DNA of 64,000 bases from Paeniglutamicibacter sulfureus (GTDB lineage Bacteria > Actinomycetota > Actinomycetes > Actinomycetales > Micrococcaceae). The notes under the pieces were generated by a model. The model was not told the DNA's origin. It saw nothing but the letters and a program-made list of their open reading frames with translations, and did not search any database. A program made the position numbers and the translations under genes. Positions 26,528 through 34,698 of the stretch are shown piece by piece (position 1 is the first letter of the stretch; each line of letters opens with the position of its first letter). The DNA lies in NCBI RefSeq assembly GCF_030512175.1, contig NZ_JAULBL010000002.1, positions 866,149 to 930,148 of the forward strand, given 5' to 3'.

Positions 26528-26922
26528 GGTGTTTCCTTCCCGGTCCGGATCACTGGCGCCGGGCCCGATGGGGCCTGGGCAATACCGCTTCCCTTCACCG
26601 AAGCTCCGATTCCCATAGGTGTCTTGCCCCCTGCGATCCACCACAGGGCAGGGACGAAGAACACCGCGCAGACCGGGTAGCTGAAGTCCTCCAGCGGGGC
26701 CAGCCCGATGCGGAGGCCCAGCAACGTTTGGCTCCCGTAGCCAAAAAGCCCGGAGCCGATCATCACGTTGTCGAACACCGCGGTCAGCACCCAGAGCACG
26801 AGCAGGGCGAGCCCCATCGGCGGAAGCACCGTGCGCAAGCTGATCCGGCGCAGGCGCACCGCCAAGAGGAAGAGCAACAGCGAACCGAGCATGAAGCACA
26901 AGGACAGCAGGGCGAAGTTCAT
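26524..26922 (-). CDS. crtYf: C50 carotenoid epsilon-cyclase subunit (CrtYf-like)
   Basis: This 132-residue protein has three hydrophobic segments and the lycopene-cyclase-domain motif PLEDFSYPV with its conserved acidic residue. It should form a heterodimer with the preceding CrtYe-like subunit and cyclise the C50 chain ends. It overlaps both neighbours by ATGA. A Gly/Pro-rich tail of about 35 residues after the last membrane segment looks disordered. The f/e labels are assigned by order and could be swapped, or could be the CrtYg/CrtYh pair that makes sarcinaxanthin. Confidence 0.85.
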   Translation of the reverse strand: MNFALLSLCFMLGSLLLFLLAVRLRRISLRTVLPPMGLALLVLWVLTAVFDNVMIGSGLFGYGSQTLLGLRIGLAPLEDFSYPVCAVFFVPALWWIAGGKTPMGIGASVKGSGIAQAPSGPAPVIRTGKETP

Positions 26923-27290
26923 GCTGTCTCCTTCGAATCCGGTAGTGGCGTGGCGGTGGAATGGCGGTCGGTGCCGGCGGCTTTCCGCCGTGCCCGCCAG
27001 GCCATGGCGCCGGTGAACAGGACCATCGTGTTGTAGCAGAGGAACAGCAGGAAGAAGGCTTCCTCCAGCGGCAACTGCTCGCCCAGCATCACCCCGGTCA
27101 TAAGCGCCGAATCACGGTGCAGGAAGATCCCCAGGTCGATGGCGATGACGTCCCAGAGCAGGAACATCGCGGTTCCACCGGCCAGCGCGAGCAGCGCGGG
27201 AAGCGGTTGGGCAAAGACGAACAGCCGGTACCTGGCATCCAGCACCGCCATGCAGGCAATGAGTGCCAGCAGGATGAGCAGGTAGGTCAT
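26919..27290 (-). CDS. crtYe: C50 carotenoid epsilon-cyclase subunit (CrtYe-like)
   Basis: This 123-residue membrane protein has three hydrophobic segments and the motif LPLEEAFFLLF, the conserved PLEE of small lycopene cyclase subunits. The frame is open upstream, but the ATG at 27290 overlaps the crtI stop by ATGA and begins a clean membrane segment (TYLLILLALIACMAVLD). It should act with the CrtYf-like partner on the elongated C50 intermediate. The exact ring type formed cannot be read from sequence alone. Confidence 0.87.
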   Translation of the reverse strand: MTYLLILLALIACMAVLDARYRLFVFAQPLPALLALAGGTAMFLLWDVIAIDLGIFLHRDSALMTGVMLGEQLPLEEAFFLLFLCYNTMVLFTGAMAWRARRKAAGTDRHSTATPLPDSKETA

Positions 27291-28948
27291 GGTGTCGCCG
27301 CCCGGGTGGGTTCGGTCTTGGGCTGTGTCCCTGGCGACAGCCGGCAAGGGACCATGGGTCCCTTGTCCTTGATTCCGTTGACTGCCTTCGCGATAATTTC
27401 GGCACTGATTAGGCACATCGGGACTCCGATGCCCGGACGCACCGAGCTGCCGGCATAGTGCAGGCCGCGAATCTTCGAGCTGTGGTTCGAGGGCCGGAAG
27501 AAAGCCGACTGGCTCAGCGTGTGGGCCAGCCCCAGGGCACCGCCCTGCCAGGCATTGACGTTTTCCACGAAGTCGCCGGGGCCAAGGCTTTGGCGCACCA
27601 CGACCCTCTCGCGCAGGTCAGCAATGCCCGCCCAAGCGGCCAACTGGTCCAGCGCGGCATCCGCAACCGCCTCCACCGGCGGTGATCCGGTTCCGTCCGG
27701 GCCGCCCTTGCCCCACGCGGGCAGGGCGGGGGAAGGCACGAGGATGAACAGGTTTTCATGTCCGTCCGGTGCCACGGAGGGGTCCGTGGCGCTGGGCATG
27801 CAGACATACAGGCTGGTTTCCTCCGATAGGTCCTCTCCACGGTGGATGCGCCCGAAATTGTCGTCCCAGTCGGTGGTGAACAACAGGTTGTGGTGGCTGA
27901 GCTTGGGGAGCTTGCCCCGGATGCCCAGACAGAGCAGTACGGCACTGGGCCCGGGATCGCGCCGCTTCCAACTGGCTTCGGAGGAGGAGCGAAGTCTCGC
28001 CGGGAGCAATTCGGTCTCCAGGTGGTGCAGGTCTGCGGCACCCACCACCACGTCGGCTTTCAGGCGTTGCTCCGGACCCGTTATGTGGCCGGGGTCGCCC
28101 GCCTCGACCCAGCGCACCGCCTCGACCCGGGGTGTGCCCGCGGCGGTGTCAGCGTCGATGCCCGTGACCCGGGCGCCGGTGATGATCGTGACGCCGGCGG
28201 CCCGGCAGAGTCCTGCCATCACGTCGACCAGGTGTGCAAAGCCGCCCATCGGGTATTTCACGCCTTGGGTCAGGTCCAGGTGGCTCATCAGGTGGTAGAG
28301 CGCCGGGGTGCGCTTGGGGCTCGAGCCCAGGAACACCGCGGGGTAACCCAGGATCTGGCGCAGGCGCGGATCGCTGAAGCGGCTGGCCACGAGGGAATCC
28401 AGGGAGCCGGCCAGCAGCGGTGCAAGCCGTGGCAGCAGCGCCACCATCCGCGGGTCCAGGAAGCTGGCAGGAGAGGAGAAATCCGCATAGAGAAAATGCT
28501 TCAGCGCCAGGTCGTAGCTCTCGGCGGACTGTTCCAGGTATTTATCCAGCGCGGCACCGGCACCAGGCTGGAGGGATTCGAAGGCTTCGCGGGCCCCGGA
28601 GCCGGATGGCATGTCCAATGGGGTGTAGTCGCCCTGGAACCAGGTCCGGTAGCCGATCCCGAGGTCCACGAGATCCAGCTCGGTGTCCGTGGAAGTGCCC
28701 ATGAGCTCAAACCAGTGCTCGATGACTTCGGGCATCAGGTACCAGGAGGGGCCGGTGTCAAAGCTGAAGCCCTCGCGTTGCAGGCGTCCGGCGCGGCCAC
28801 CGAGCACCGTCTGTTTCTCCAGCAGCGTGACCCGGTGGCCGGAGGCGGCCAGCAGTCCCGCGGTGGCCAAACCGGAGAAACCGCCGCCGATGACGACCAC
28901 CTCTTGTGCGGCAGTGTGGGCAAGGTTCTTCATGGGTTTCGCTTTCAT
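27287..28948 (-). CDS. crtI: Phytoene desaturase
   Basis: This 553-residue FAD enzyme desaturates phytoene stepwise to lycopene. The N-terminal nucleotide-binding motif is VVVIGGGFSGLATAGLLA (about 17-34), with LGGRAGRL after it and the C-terminal YAGSSVRPGIGVPMCLISAE typical of CrtI. A tail of about 25 residues after the conserved end (DKGPMVPCRLSPG onwards) is not typical. The ATG at 28948 overlaps the crtB stop (ATGA), which decides the start against a long open extension upstream and an internal ATG at 28933. Confidence 0.93.
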   Translation of the reverse strand: MKAKPMKNLAHTAAQEVVVIGGGFSGLATAGLLAASGHRVTLLEKQTVLGGRAGRLQREGFSFDTGPSWYLMPEVIEHWFELMGTSTDTELDLVDLGIGYRTWFQGDYTPLDMPSGSGAREAFESLQPGAGAALDKYLEQSAESYDLALKHFLYADFSSPASFLDPRMVALLPRLAPLLAGSLDSLVASRFSDPRLRQILGYPAVFLGSSPKRTPALYHLMSHLDLTQGVKYPMGGFAHLVDVMAGLCRAAGVTIITGARVTGIDADTAAGTPRVEAVRWVEAGDPGHITGPEQRLKADVVVGAADLHHLETELLPARLRSSSEASWKRRDPGPSAVLLCLGIRGKLPKLSHHNLLFTTDWDDNFGRIHRGEDLSEETSLYVCMPSATDPSVAPDGHENLFILVPSPALPAWGKGGPDGTGSPPVEAVADAALDQLAAWAGIADLRERVVVRQSLGPGDFVENVNAWQGGALGLAHTLSQSAFFRPSNHSSKIRGLHYAGSSVRPGIGVPMCLISAEIIAKAVNGIKDKGPMVPCRLSPGTQPKTEPTRAATP

Positions 28949-29889
28949 GCCGCATTCACCGTGGCTGACTTGGGACGCCGGCCCATGGTGGTGCGCAGCG
29001 CGATGTATGCCTTGCGGCGGGCGGGAACGGAGATCCGTCGGGTCATGAGCTCGGCGGCGTCGGTGTGTTCGAGGCGGCGGTTCAGTTCGCTGAACAACCC
29101 GTGGGCCATGGACACTGCCTGTGCGGCTCGCGGCGCCAGGTGGGGGATGCCGCGGGCCGCGGCGTCCAGGTCCGCCCGGATCTCGTGGACCAATGCGTTC
29201 TTGTGCGCGTCGGTGAATGCCGCCGGGTCCAAACCCGGGAAGTAGCTGCGTCCCAGTGAGGAGGTGTCCTCCGCCAGGTCGCGCAGGAAGTTGACCTTCT
29301 GGAAGGCTGCGCCCAGTCGTCGGGCGGCGGCCTCGGTTTCCGCCTCGTGTCCGGTGGGGGCGTGGGGCATGGAACGGAAGACCCGCAGGCACATCAATCC
29401 CACGACCTCCGCCGACCCGTAGATGTAGCCCTGAAGAGTCGTGGCGTCGTGGGTGGACACCTCCAGGTCGCTGCGCATTGAGGCGAAGAACGGGCGGGTC
29501 AGCGCGGTGTCGATGCCTTGGGAACGGGCGGTGCAGGCGAAGGCGTGCACGATCATGTTGGTGCTGTAGCCGCTGGCCAGCGCCGCCTCGGTTTCCTCCT
29601 CGAGCCGTTGCAGAGCGGCAGCGACGGCAGGTGCGTCCAGCCCGGCCTCGCGGGCGACCCCGTCGACGACCTCGTCGGCCAGGCGCACCAGGGCATAGAT
29701 ATTGGAGATGTGTTCGCGCGCGGGGCGCCCCAGCATGCGGCAGGCCAGCGAGAACGAGGTGGAATACCGGGCGATGACGACCCGGGCGCTGCTGCTGGCC
29801 GTGGCCGAGTAGCGTTGCAGGGCGGTGGGCCGGCCGCTTGCGTGGCCGGCGGCCGGTGCCCCGGTTTTGACTGCGGTGGCGTGTTTCAC
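28945..29889 (-). CDS. crtB: Phytoene synthase
   Basis: This 314-residue squalene/phytoene synthase condenses two geranylgeranyl diphosphates to phytoene. The Asp-rich motifs are LADEVVDG (Asp72-Asp76) and LRDLAEDT, with SFSLACRMLG and NIYALVRL typical of the family. The start is a GTG at 29889, three bases after the crtE stop, so ribosome transfer from crtE is likely. The stop overlaps crtI as ATGA. Confidence 0.93.
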   Translation of the reverse strand: MKHATAVKTGAPAAGHASGRPTALQRYSATASSSARVVIARYSTSFSLACRMLGRPAREHISNIYALVRLADEVVDGVAREAGLDAPAVAAALQRLEEETEAALASGYSTNMIVHAFACTARSQGIDTALTRPFFASMRSDLEVSTHDATTLQGYIYGSAEVVGLMCLRVFRSMPHAPTGHEAETEAAARRLGAAFQKVNFLRDLAEDTSSLGRSYFPGLDPAAFTDAHKNALVHEIRADLDAAARGIPHLAPRAAQAVSMAHGLFSELNRRLEHTDAAELMTRRISVPARRKAYIALRTTMGRRPKSATVNAA

Positions 29890-29892
29890 GGA

Positions 29893-31011
29893 CTAGGCCC
29901 CCCGGTTCAGGATCAGGCCGGCGAAGCCCTCGAGCTCGGTGGATACATGGGCAGGCAGCCCCAAGGCGCGTGAGGCGGAGGTGGCACTGGCGCACAGGTC
30001 CTGCGCCAATTGCCGGGCAAAGCGCTCGGCACCGGTCGATTCGAGCGCGGAGCGCATGGCCTGCACGTCCGTTCCCCGGTCGCGGAAGCGCTGCAGGTCC
30101 TCGGTGAACCCGGGAGTGGAGGCAGCCATGGCGGTGAGGATGGTGCTTTTGCCCTCGCGCAGGTCGGACTCGATGGATTTTCCGGTTCGTGCCGGATCCC
30201 CGAAAGTCCCCAGCACGTCGTCGATGAGCTGGTAGGCAACGCCCAGCTGGCTGCCGATGTTGGCCAGGGCGGCGGCCCCGGCGGCATCTGCGCCTGCCAG
30301 CAGGGCACCGGTGTGCAGCGGCACCTGGAAGGAATAGGCGGCGGTCTTCAGTTTTTCCATGCGCAACACCTCCTGCACCTGGGCGGGCGCTGGATCCAGG
30401 GAAAAGAGCAGGTCTTCCAGCTCCCCGGCACCCGCGTGGTGGATTGCCTGGTGGAAGGAGTTCTCGATGATGGCTGCCTGGGGCAGTGAATCGGCGGCCC
30501 GCAGGGCGAGCTTGATGGCCGCGGCAAGCAACAGGTCGCCGGCGATGATGGCTGCCGCGTGGCCCGCATGCTCGGCGTTCTCCGCCGACTTGCCGCGCGC
30601 CAGCGCATCGTCGCGGTACAGCGCCGAGAGGGTGGGGCGCCCGCGCCGGGTGAAGTCGCGGTCGATCACGTCATCGTGCATCAGCAGCGACCCATGGAGC
30701 AGTTCGAAGGCGCAGCCCAGCAGAACGACGCGTTCGGAAACTTCGCCGAATTCAGCGTTGTCCACCGAGGCTGGAGCGAATGCCTCGTGGCCCAGCATGA
30801 CCAGGCGCGGCCGGGTGAGCTTGCCACCTTCCAGTGCCTGTCCAATGCGGGACCACAGCATTTGGGTGGCCTTGGAGTATTCCCCGGACGCGCGCCGATG
30901 TTCCTCGATGACAGAGGACAACAGCTGGCGGACCCGCGACTGGAGCACTTCCGTTTTCCCGGGTGCGGCGGACCCGCAAGTCTGCGCGGGACTTTGGGTT
31001 GGCAGGCTCAT
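29893..31011 (-). CDS. crtE: Geranylgeranyl diphosphate synthase
   Basis: This 372-residue trans-isoprenyl diphosphate synthase supplies GGPP for carotenoid synthesis. The first Asp-rich motif is LMHDDVIDRD (DDVID at 113-117) and the second LIDDVLGTFGD near 264-274, with GKSIESDLREGKST following. Spacing and length suit the GGPP or longer-chain group. The start at 31011 overlaps the MarR stop by ATGA. As first structural gene it sits directly under MarR control. Confidence 0.92.
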   Translation of the reverse strand: MSLPTQSPAQTCGSAAPGKTEVLQSRVRQLLSSVIEEHRRASGEYSKATQMLWSRIGQALEGGKLTRPRLVMLGHEAFAPASVDNAEFGEVSERVVLLGCAFELLHGSLLMHDDVIDRDFTRRGRPTLSALYRDDALARGKSAENAEHAGHAAAIIAGDLLLAAAIKLALRAADSLPQAAIIENSFHQAIHHAGAGELEDLLFSLDPAPAQVQEVLRMEKLKTAAYSFQVPLHTGALLAGADAAGAAALANIGSQLGVAYQLIDDVLGTFGDPARTGKSIESDLREGKSTILTAMAASTPGFTEDLQRFRDRGTDVQAMRSALESTGAERFARQLAQDLCASATSASRALGLPAHVSTELEGFAGLILNRGA

Positions 31012-31508
31012 GATCGTTCGTTCCGTTTCTGGGTGGTGGCGGGAGGGGCCAGGGTGTCGATCTGGGTGTGCATGGCCGTGAGGATGCCCTCGAGGTACCT
31101 CACCACGGCGCGTTGTTCATCGGGGTCCAGCTCCTGGATGCCAAGTTCCGCATCGTTGAACAGCGGACGCAGTGCGGTCATGGTCAGGTTCACTGCCCGG
31201 GTGCTTGGATGGACGCGGATACTGCGTCGGTCAGTGGGATGGGCCGCCCGCGACACGTAGCCGCGATCGCTCATCCGGTCGATGAGCGCTGTGGTCGCCG
31301 CGCTGGAAATATTTAGTTTTCCGGCCAGTTCACCCGGAGTCATGGGGCGGTCAAGCATCAGATGCTGCAGGGCCTGGAAGTCGGTCTCGTTGATGCCAAG
31401 ATGGCGACACACCGCGTGTTCAAGGACATCATTGAGCATGAGGACCTCGTGCAACAGCTTCGATGCCGCGTGCGGACCGGACGTCTCGCCCGTGGAAACC
31501 TTGATCAT
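31008..31508 (-). CDS. crtR: MarR-family regulator leading the carotenoid operon
   Basis: This 166-residue MarR protein has a winged helix-turn-helix (MTPGELAGKLNISSAATTALIDRM, split here as two helices) and the wing AAHPTDRRSIRV. It is the first gene of the carotenoid operon and overlaps crtE by ATGA. In C. glutamicum a MarR protein, CrtR, represses the crt operon and its own gene and responds to GGPP. The same circuit is likely here, although there the regulator is encoded divergently whereas here it is the first cistron. The symbol is by analogy. Confidence 0.83.
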   Translation of the reverse strand: MIKVSTGETSGPHAASKLLHEVLMLNDVLEHAVCRHLGINETDFQALQHLMLDRPMTPGELAGKLNISSAATTALIDRMSDRGYVSRAAHPTDRRSIRVHPSTRAVNLTMTALRPLFNDAELGIQELDPDEQRAVVRYLEGILTAMHTQIDTLAPPATTQKRNERS

Positions 31509-31629
31509 CTATACCTCGAACGGTTGATTACTAGCTTAGCTATATACATCATGGGTTAACAAGTTAGTGTTTGTCGAGTAGGACTGACGCATTCAGTGAA
31601 AATTTCCCCCGAGCCAAGGAGATCTCCCC
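31509..31629. promoter_or_regulatory. Divergent crt / tspO promoter region with a MarR-type palindrome
   Basis: This 121-nt A/T-rich spacer separates the carotenoid operon from tspO. It holds the palindrome TAGC-TTA-GCTA (31532-31542) directly next to TATATA (31541-31546), and GTTAAC at 31555-31560. On the minus strand TTGTTA is a candidate -35. I infer a shared control region for the MarR protein; the exact promoter elements are uncertain. Confidence 0.5.
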
Positions 31630-32448
31630 ATGCATTCCCCACCAAAGGCCTCCTGGACCATCCGGATAGTCTGTGCCGCAGCGGTTTTTGCCGCGATCGC
31701 CGGCGCCTTCATCGGCAGCGGAGCGATGGGCGGCACCCCAATTGCCGAGGCTGCGGACGGCAGCCTGGGCGCAGATTCGACCTTGCTGGCTCCCGGCACC
31801 GGCGCCTTTTCCATCTGGAGCCTCGTGTATCTGGGTCTGGTCGTCTACGCGATCTGGCAACTGACGCCCCGCGCCGCACGGAGCGACACCCAGCGGCGGA
31901 TCCGTCCGTTGGCGGCAGGCTCCGCGGTCCTCAACGCCCTGTGGATCGGCGTGGTGCAAGTTGGCTGGTTGGGTGCAAGCGTCGTGGTGATGCTGCTCCT
32001 GCTCGCGGTTCTGGCGAGGATCTTCATGCTGATGCGGCCGCACATCGAACATCCCGCCGAACGCTGGATCATGGCACTGACCTTCGGCCCGTACCTGGGC
32101 TGGGTCAGCGTGGCGACGGTGGCAAACATCGCCGCGTGGCTGGCGGCCCGGGGCGTGGGTGACGGAGCTGAATGGGCCACGCCCCTGGCCTGCGTTCTGG
32201 CGGTGGTCGCGGCCTTGATCGGTGCCATGACCGTGGTGTATTCCGGTGGCAGAATCGCGGCGGCCCTCGCCATGGTGTGGGGTATTGCCTGGATCGGGGT
32301 GGGGCGCGGCGACGGCGGCCTGGAATCCATGCCCGTCTCCGTCACGGCGTATTCTGCGGCTACGGCCCTGCTGCTCTTCGCCCTCGTCGCTGCGGCAAGG
32401 CGCCGGGTTTATCCGGCCGCGACGTCCGCATCCGAGGTCGCGGCATGA
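31630..32448 (+). CDS. tspO: TspO/MBR-family membrane protein
   Basis: This 272-residue protein of about seven hydrophobic segments contains FSIWSLVYLGLVVYAIWQL, then NALWIGVVQVGWLGASVVVM, the Trp-rich core of TspO/MBR (tryptophan-rich sensory) proteins. It is longer than classical TspO (about 160 residues), with two extra segments, as in several actinobacterial relatives. It is divergent from the carotenoid operon and overlaps the next gene by ATGA. TspO proteins bind porphyrins and in some bacteria modulate pigment genes in response to oxygen and light; a link to carotenoids is suggested by position only. Confidence 0.78.
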   Translation: MHSPPKASWTIRIVCAAAVFAAIAGAFIGSGAMGGTPIAEAADGSLGADSTLLAPGTGAFSIWSLVYLGLVVYAIWQLTPRAARSDTQRRIRPLAAGSAVLNALWIGVVQVGWLGASVVVMLLLLAVLARIFMLMRPHIEHPAERWIMALTFGPYLGWVSVATVANIAAWLAARGVGDGAEWATPLACVLAVVAALIGAMTVVYSGGRIAAALAMVWGIAWIGVGRGDGGLESMPVSVTAYSAATALLLFALVAAARRRVYPAATSASEVAA

Positions 32449-33917
32449 GCGTCATCGCCGTCACCGGAGCCACCGGATACATTGGCGGGCGATTGGTCCC
32501 GTTGCTGCTGGAACAGGGACACAGTGTGCGGGTGCTCACCCGTCGAAGCAACGCCCTGCGCGATGTTCCCTGGGGGACACGTGTGCAGATCGTGCAGGGG
32601 GATCTCACCGACCCGGATGCCGCCGCGGAACTGTGTGAGGGAGCCGAGGTCCTCTACTACCTGGTCCACTCCATGGGCGGCACCAGCAATTTCGCCCCCG
32701 TTGAGGAACGTTGTGCCGACACCATTGTGGAAGCGGCCAAGGCCGCGGGCATCGGGCGTCTGGTCTATCTCTCGGGTTTGCATCCCGAGGGCGAACTGAG
32801 TCGCCACCTGGCCTCCCGGGTCAAGGTCGGGCGCATTCTGGAATCCAGCGGCATTCCCACGATTACGTTGCAGGCCGGGCTGATCATCGGCTCCGGGTCC
32901 GCAAGCTTCGAGATGGTCCGCCACCTTACTGACGTGCTTCCCGTGATGCCTGCCCCGCGCTGGGTGCTGAACCGGGTGCAGCCCATCGCCGTGCGCGATG
33001 CCCTGCACTACCTCAGTCAATGCGCACTTCTTCCCTCGGAGGTGTCCGGCACCTACGACATCGGCGGACCCGAGGCACACAGCTACGGGGACATGATGCG
33101 CCTCTATGCCGATGCCGCGGGCATCCGCCGCCCGGTCATCCTGGCGCTCCCGGTGCTGACCCCGTGGCTGGCGGCCCAGTGGGTCAACCTGGTCACCCCG
33201 ATCCCGCGCGCGCTGGCCATTCCGCTGGTCGAGTCCCTGCAACACGACTGCGTGATGCGAAACCGCGACATCGATGCGGTCATCGACCGCCCTGCAGAGG
33301 GGCTGACCGGGTACCGGAGCTCCGTTGAATTGGCACTGGCCAAGATGCGTGATGACACGGTGGAAACGACATGGGCCACCGCCCATGCCCTGGAGGCACC
33401 CGCCGAGCCGCTGCCCTCGGATCCGCAATGGGCCGGGCACACCGTCTTCACCGATGTTCGGGAGCGAGATACCAGTGCGAGTCCCGCTGCGTTGTTCCGG
33501 GTCATCGCGTCGCTGGGCGGGGAAACCGGCTACTACTCGCTGCCCGGTGCCTGGGCGCTGCGCGGGATCCTGGACAAGCTCGCCGGGGGAGTGGGCCTGC
33601 GCCGCGGGCGGCGCAACCGCACCTCCCTTGCGTTGGGGGACGCGGTGGACTGGTGGCGCGTGGAGGAGCTGGTGCCGGATCGCCTGCTGCGCCTGCGCGC
33701 GGAAATGCGGGTCCCCGGGCGGGCCTGGCTGGAGCTCTCGGTGGAACCGACCGAATCGGGCAGCCACTACCGACAGCGTGCAGTGTTCTTCCCCGAGGGT
33801 CTGGCGGGCCGGCTCTACTGGCTGGCGATCCTGCCCTTCCACGGGGTGATCTTCTCCTCCATGGCCCGTCGCATCACCACTGCCGCCGAGGGGCTCGAGG
33901 CCACGGACGCGGCCTAG
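32445..33917 (+). CDS. NAD(P)-binding SDR fused to DUF2867
   Basis: This 490-residue protein begins with an atypical SDR domain (VTGATGYIGGRLVPLLLEQG at 6-25; YLSGLHPEG near 108) of the NmrA/complex-I-39-kDa type and continues with a DUF2867 domain from about residue 330 (GGETGYYSLPGAWALRGILD, WWRVEELVPDRLLRLRAEM). The two-domain layout is common in actinobacteria and cyanobacteria, with function unknown. The active-site Tyr-x3-Lys of classical SDRs is not obvious. The start overlaps the tspO stop (ATGA) and the stop overlaps that of the convergent MarR gene, so the locus is tightly packed. Confidence 0.78.
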   Translation: MSVIAVTGATGYIGGRLVPLLLEQGHSVRVLTRRSNALRDVPWGTRVQIVQGDLTDPDAAAELCEGAEVLYYLVHSMGGTSNFAPVEERCADTIVEAAKAAGIGRLVYLSGLHPEGELSRHLASRVKVGRILESSGIPTITLQAGLIIGSGSASFEMVRHLTDVLPVMPAPRWVLNRVQPIAVRDALHYLSQCALLPSEVSGTYDIGGPEAHSYGDMMRLYADAAGIRRPVILALPVLTPWLAAQWVNLVTPIPRALAIPLVESLQHDCVMRNRDIDAVIDRPAEGLTGYRSSVELALAKMRDDTVETTWATAHALEAPAEPLPSDPQWAGHTVFTDVRERDTSASPAALFRVIASLGGETGYYSLPGAWALRGILDKLAGGVGLRRGRRNRTSLALGDAVDWWRVEELVPDRLLRLRAEMRVPGRAWLELSVEPTESGSHYRQRAVFFPEGLAGRLYWLAILPFHGVIFSSMARRITTAAEGLEATDAA

Positions 33918-34480
33918 TCTTGGGAGGGCTTGCGCTCGCCGACCGATCCGATGCTGTCCTCAAGGTCCATGGCCGTTTCGGCGAGGAAACGGATGACCAC
34001 CTCGCGTTCGGCGGGGCTCAGCCGTGCTGCCGCGCCGAAGCGCGCGGCATGGTGCCGACCGACCTGCTGGCGGGCGGCAAGGTGGGTCTCGGGGGTCACG
34101 GTGATGCACAGGGAGCGGCGGTCGGTGGGGTGTGCCGCGCGCACCACGTGTCCCGCCTTCTCCAGCCGGTCCACCATCTTGGTCACCGAAGCGGTGGTGA
34201 TCCCTAGGTGCTTGGCAAGCATGCCCGGAGTCGCCGCGGTGTCGGTGTTCTTGGCCGAGATCAGGAACCTGATGGCCCGCATGTCAGTCTCGTTCAGGTT
34301 CATGTAGCTTTGCGAGGCACGGGAGATCTTGCGTTCAACGGCCCGCAACCTGCCCATTTCGGCCATGATCCGATCGATCTGCTTCAGCGTTTCCTCGCTG
34401 AGCTTCGACCTGTCGATCAATTCGCTGCGCGGGTCGCTCGAGGCAAGGTTGAAGATCGTGGGAAGTTCCTCGCGGTCCAC
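33914..34480 (-). CDS. MarR-family transcriptional regulator
   Basis: This 188-residue MarR protein has a helical N-terminus (LSEETLKQIDRIMAEMGRL), a winged helix-turn-helix centred on ATPGMLAKHLGITTASVTKM and the wing AAHPTDRRSLCITV. Its wing closely resembles that of the MarR protein leading the carotenoid operon 2.4 kb away. It overlaps the convergent SDR/DUF2867 gene by 4 nt. Targets are unknown. Confidence 0.83.
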   Translation of the reverse strand: MDREELPTIFNLASSDPRSELIDRSKLSEETLKQIDRIMAEMGRLRAVERKISRASQSYMNLNETDMRAIRFLISAKNTDTAATPGMLAKHLGITTASVTKMVDRLEKAGHVVRAAHPTDRRSLCITVTPETHLAARQQVGRHHAARFGAAARLSPAEREVVIRFLAETAMDLEDSIGSVGERKPSQD

Positions 34481-34698
34481 TGGATTCCACTCCCTTCCCT
34501 TGCGCAGGCTGATAAGTTCGACGTCCCCATGATACGACCCGGTCAGGCCACGGCCGGTATCGCCCGGGTTCTGCGACCGGGAAACCTCGCACGGCCGTCC
34601 TGCTCGCCCCCCTGTTCGCCGCGGGTCCCGCGCGGCGGCCCCGGGTGGTGCCCAATCTCACCGCCCACACTCTGGACATGCATGGGAGAATGGAAACG

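Noticed and set aside
28945-29995. An extended reading of crtI starting about 350 codons upstream
   Set aside because: The extra part is an out-of-frame reading of crtB; the ATGA overlap fixes the crtI start at 28948.
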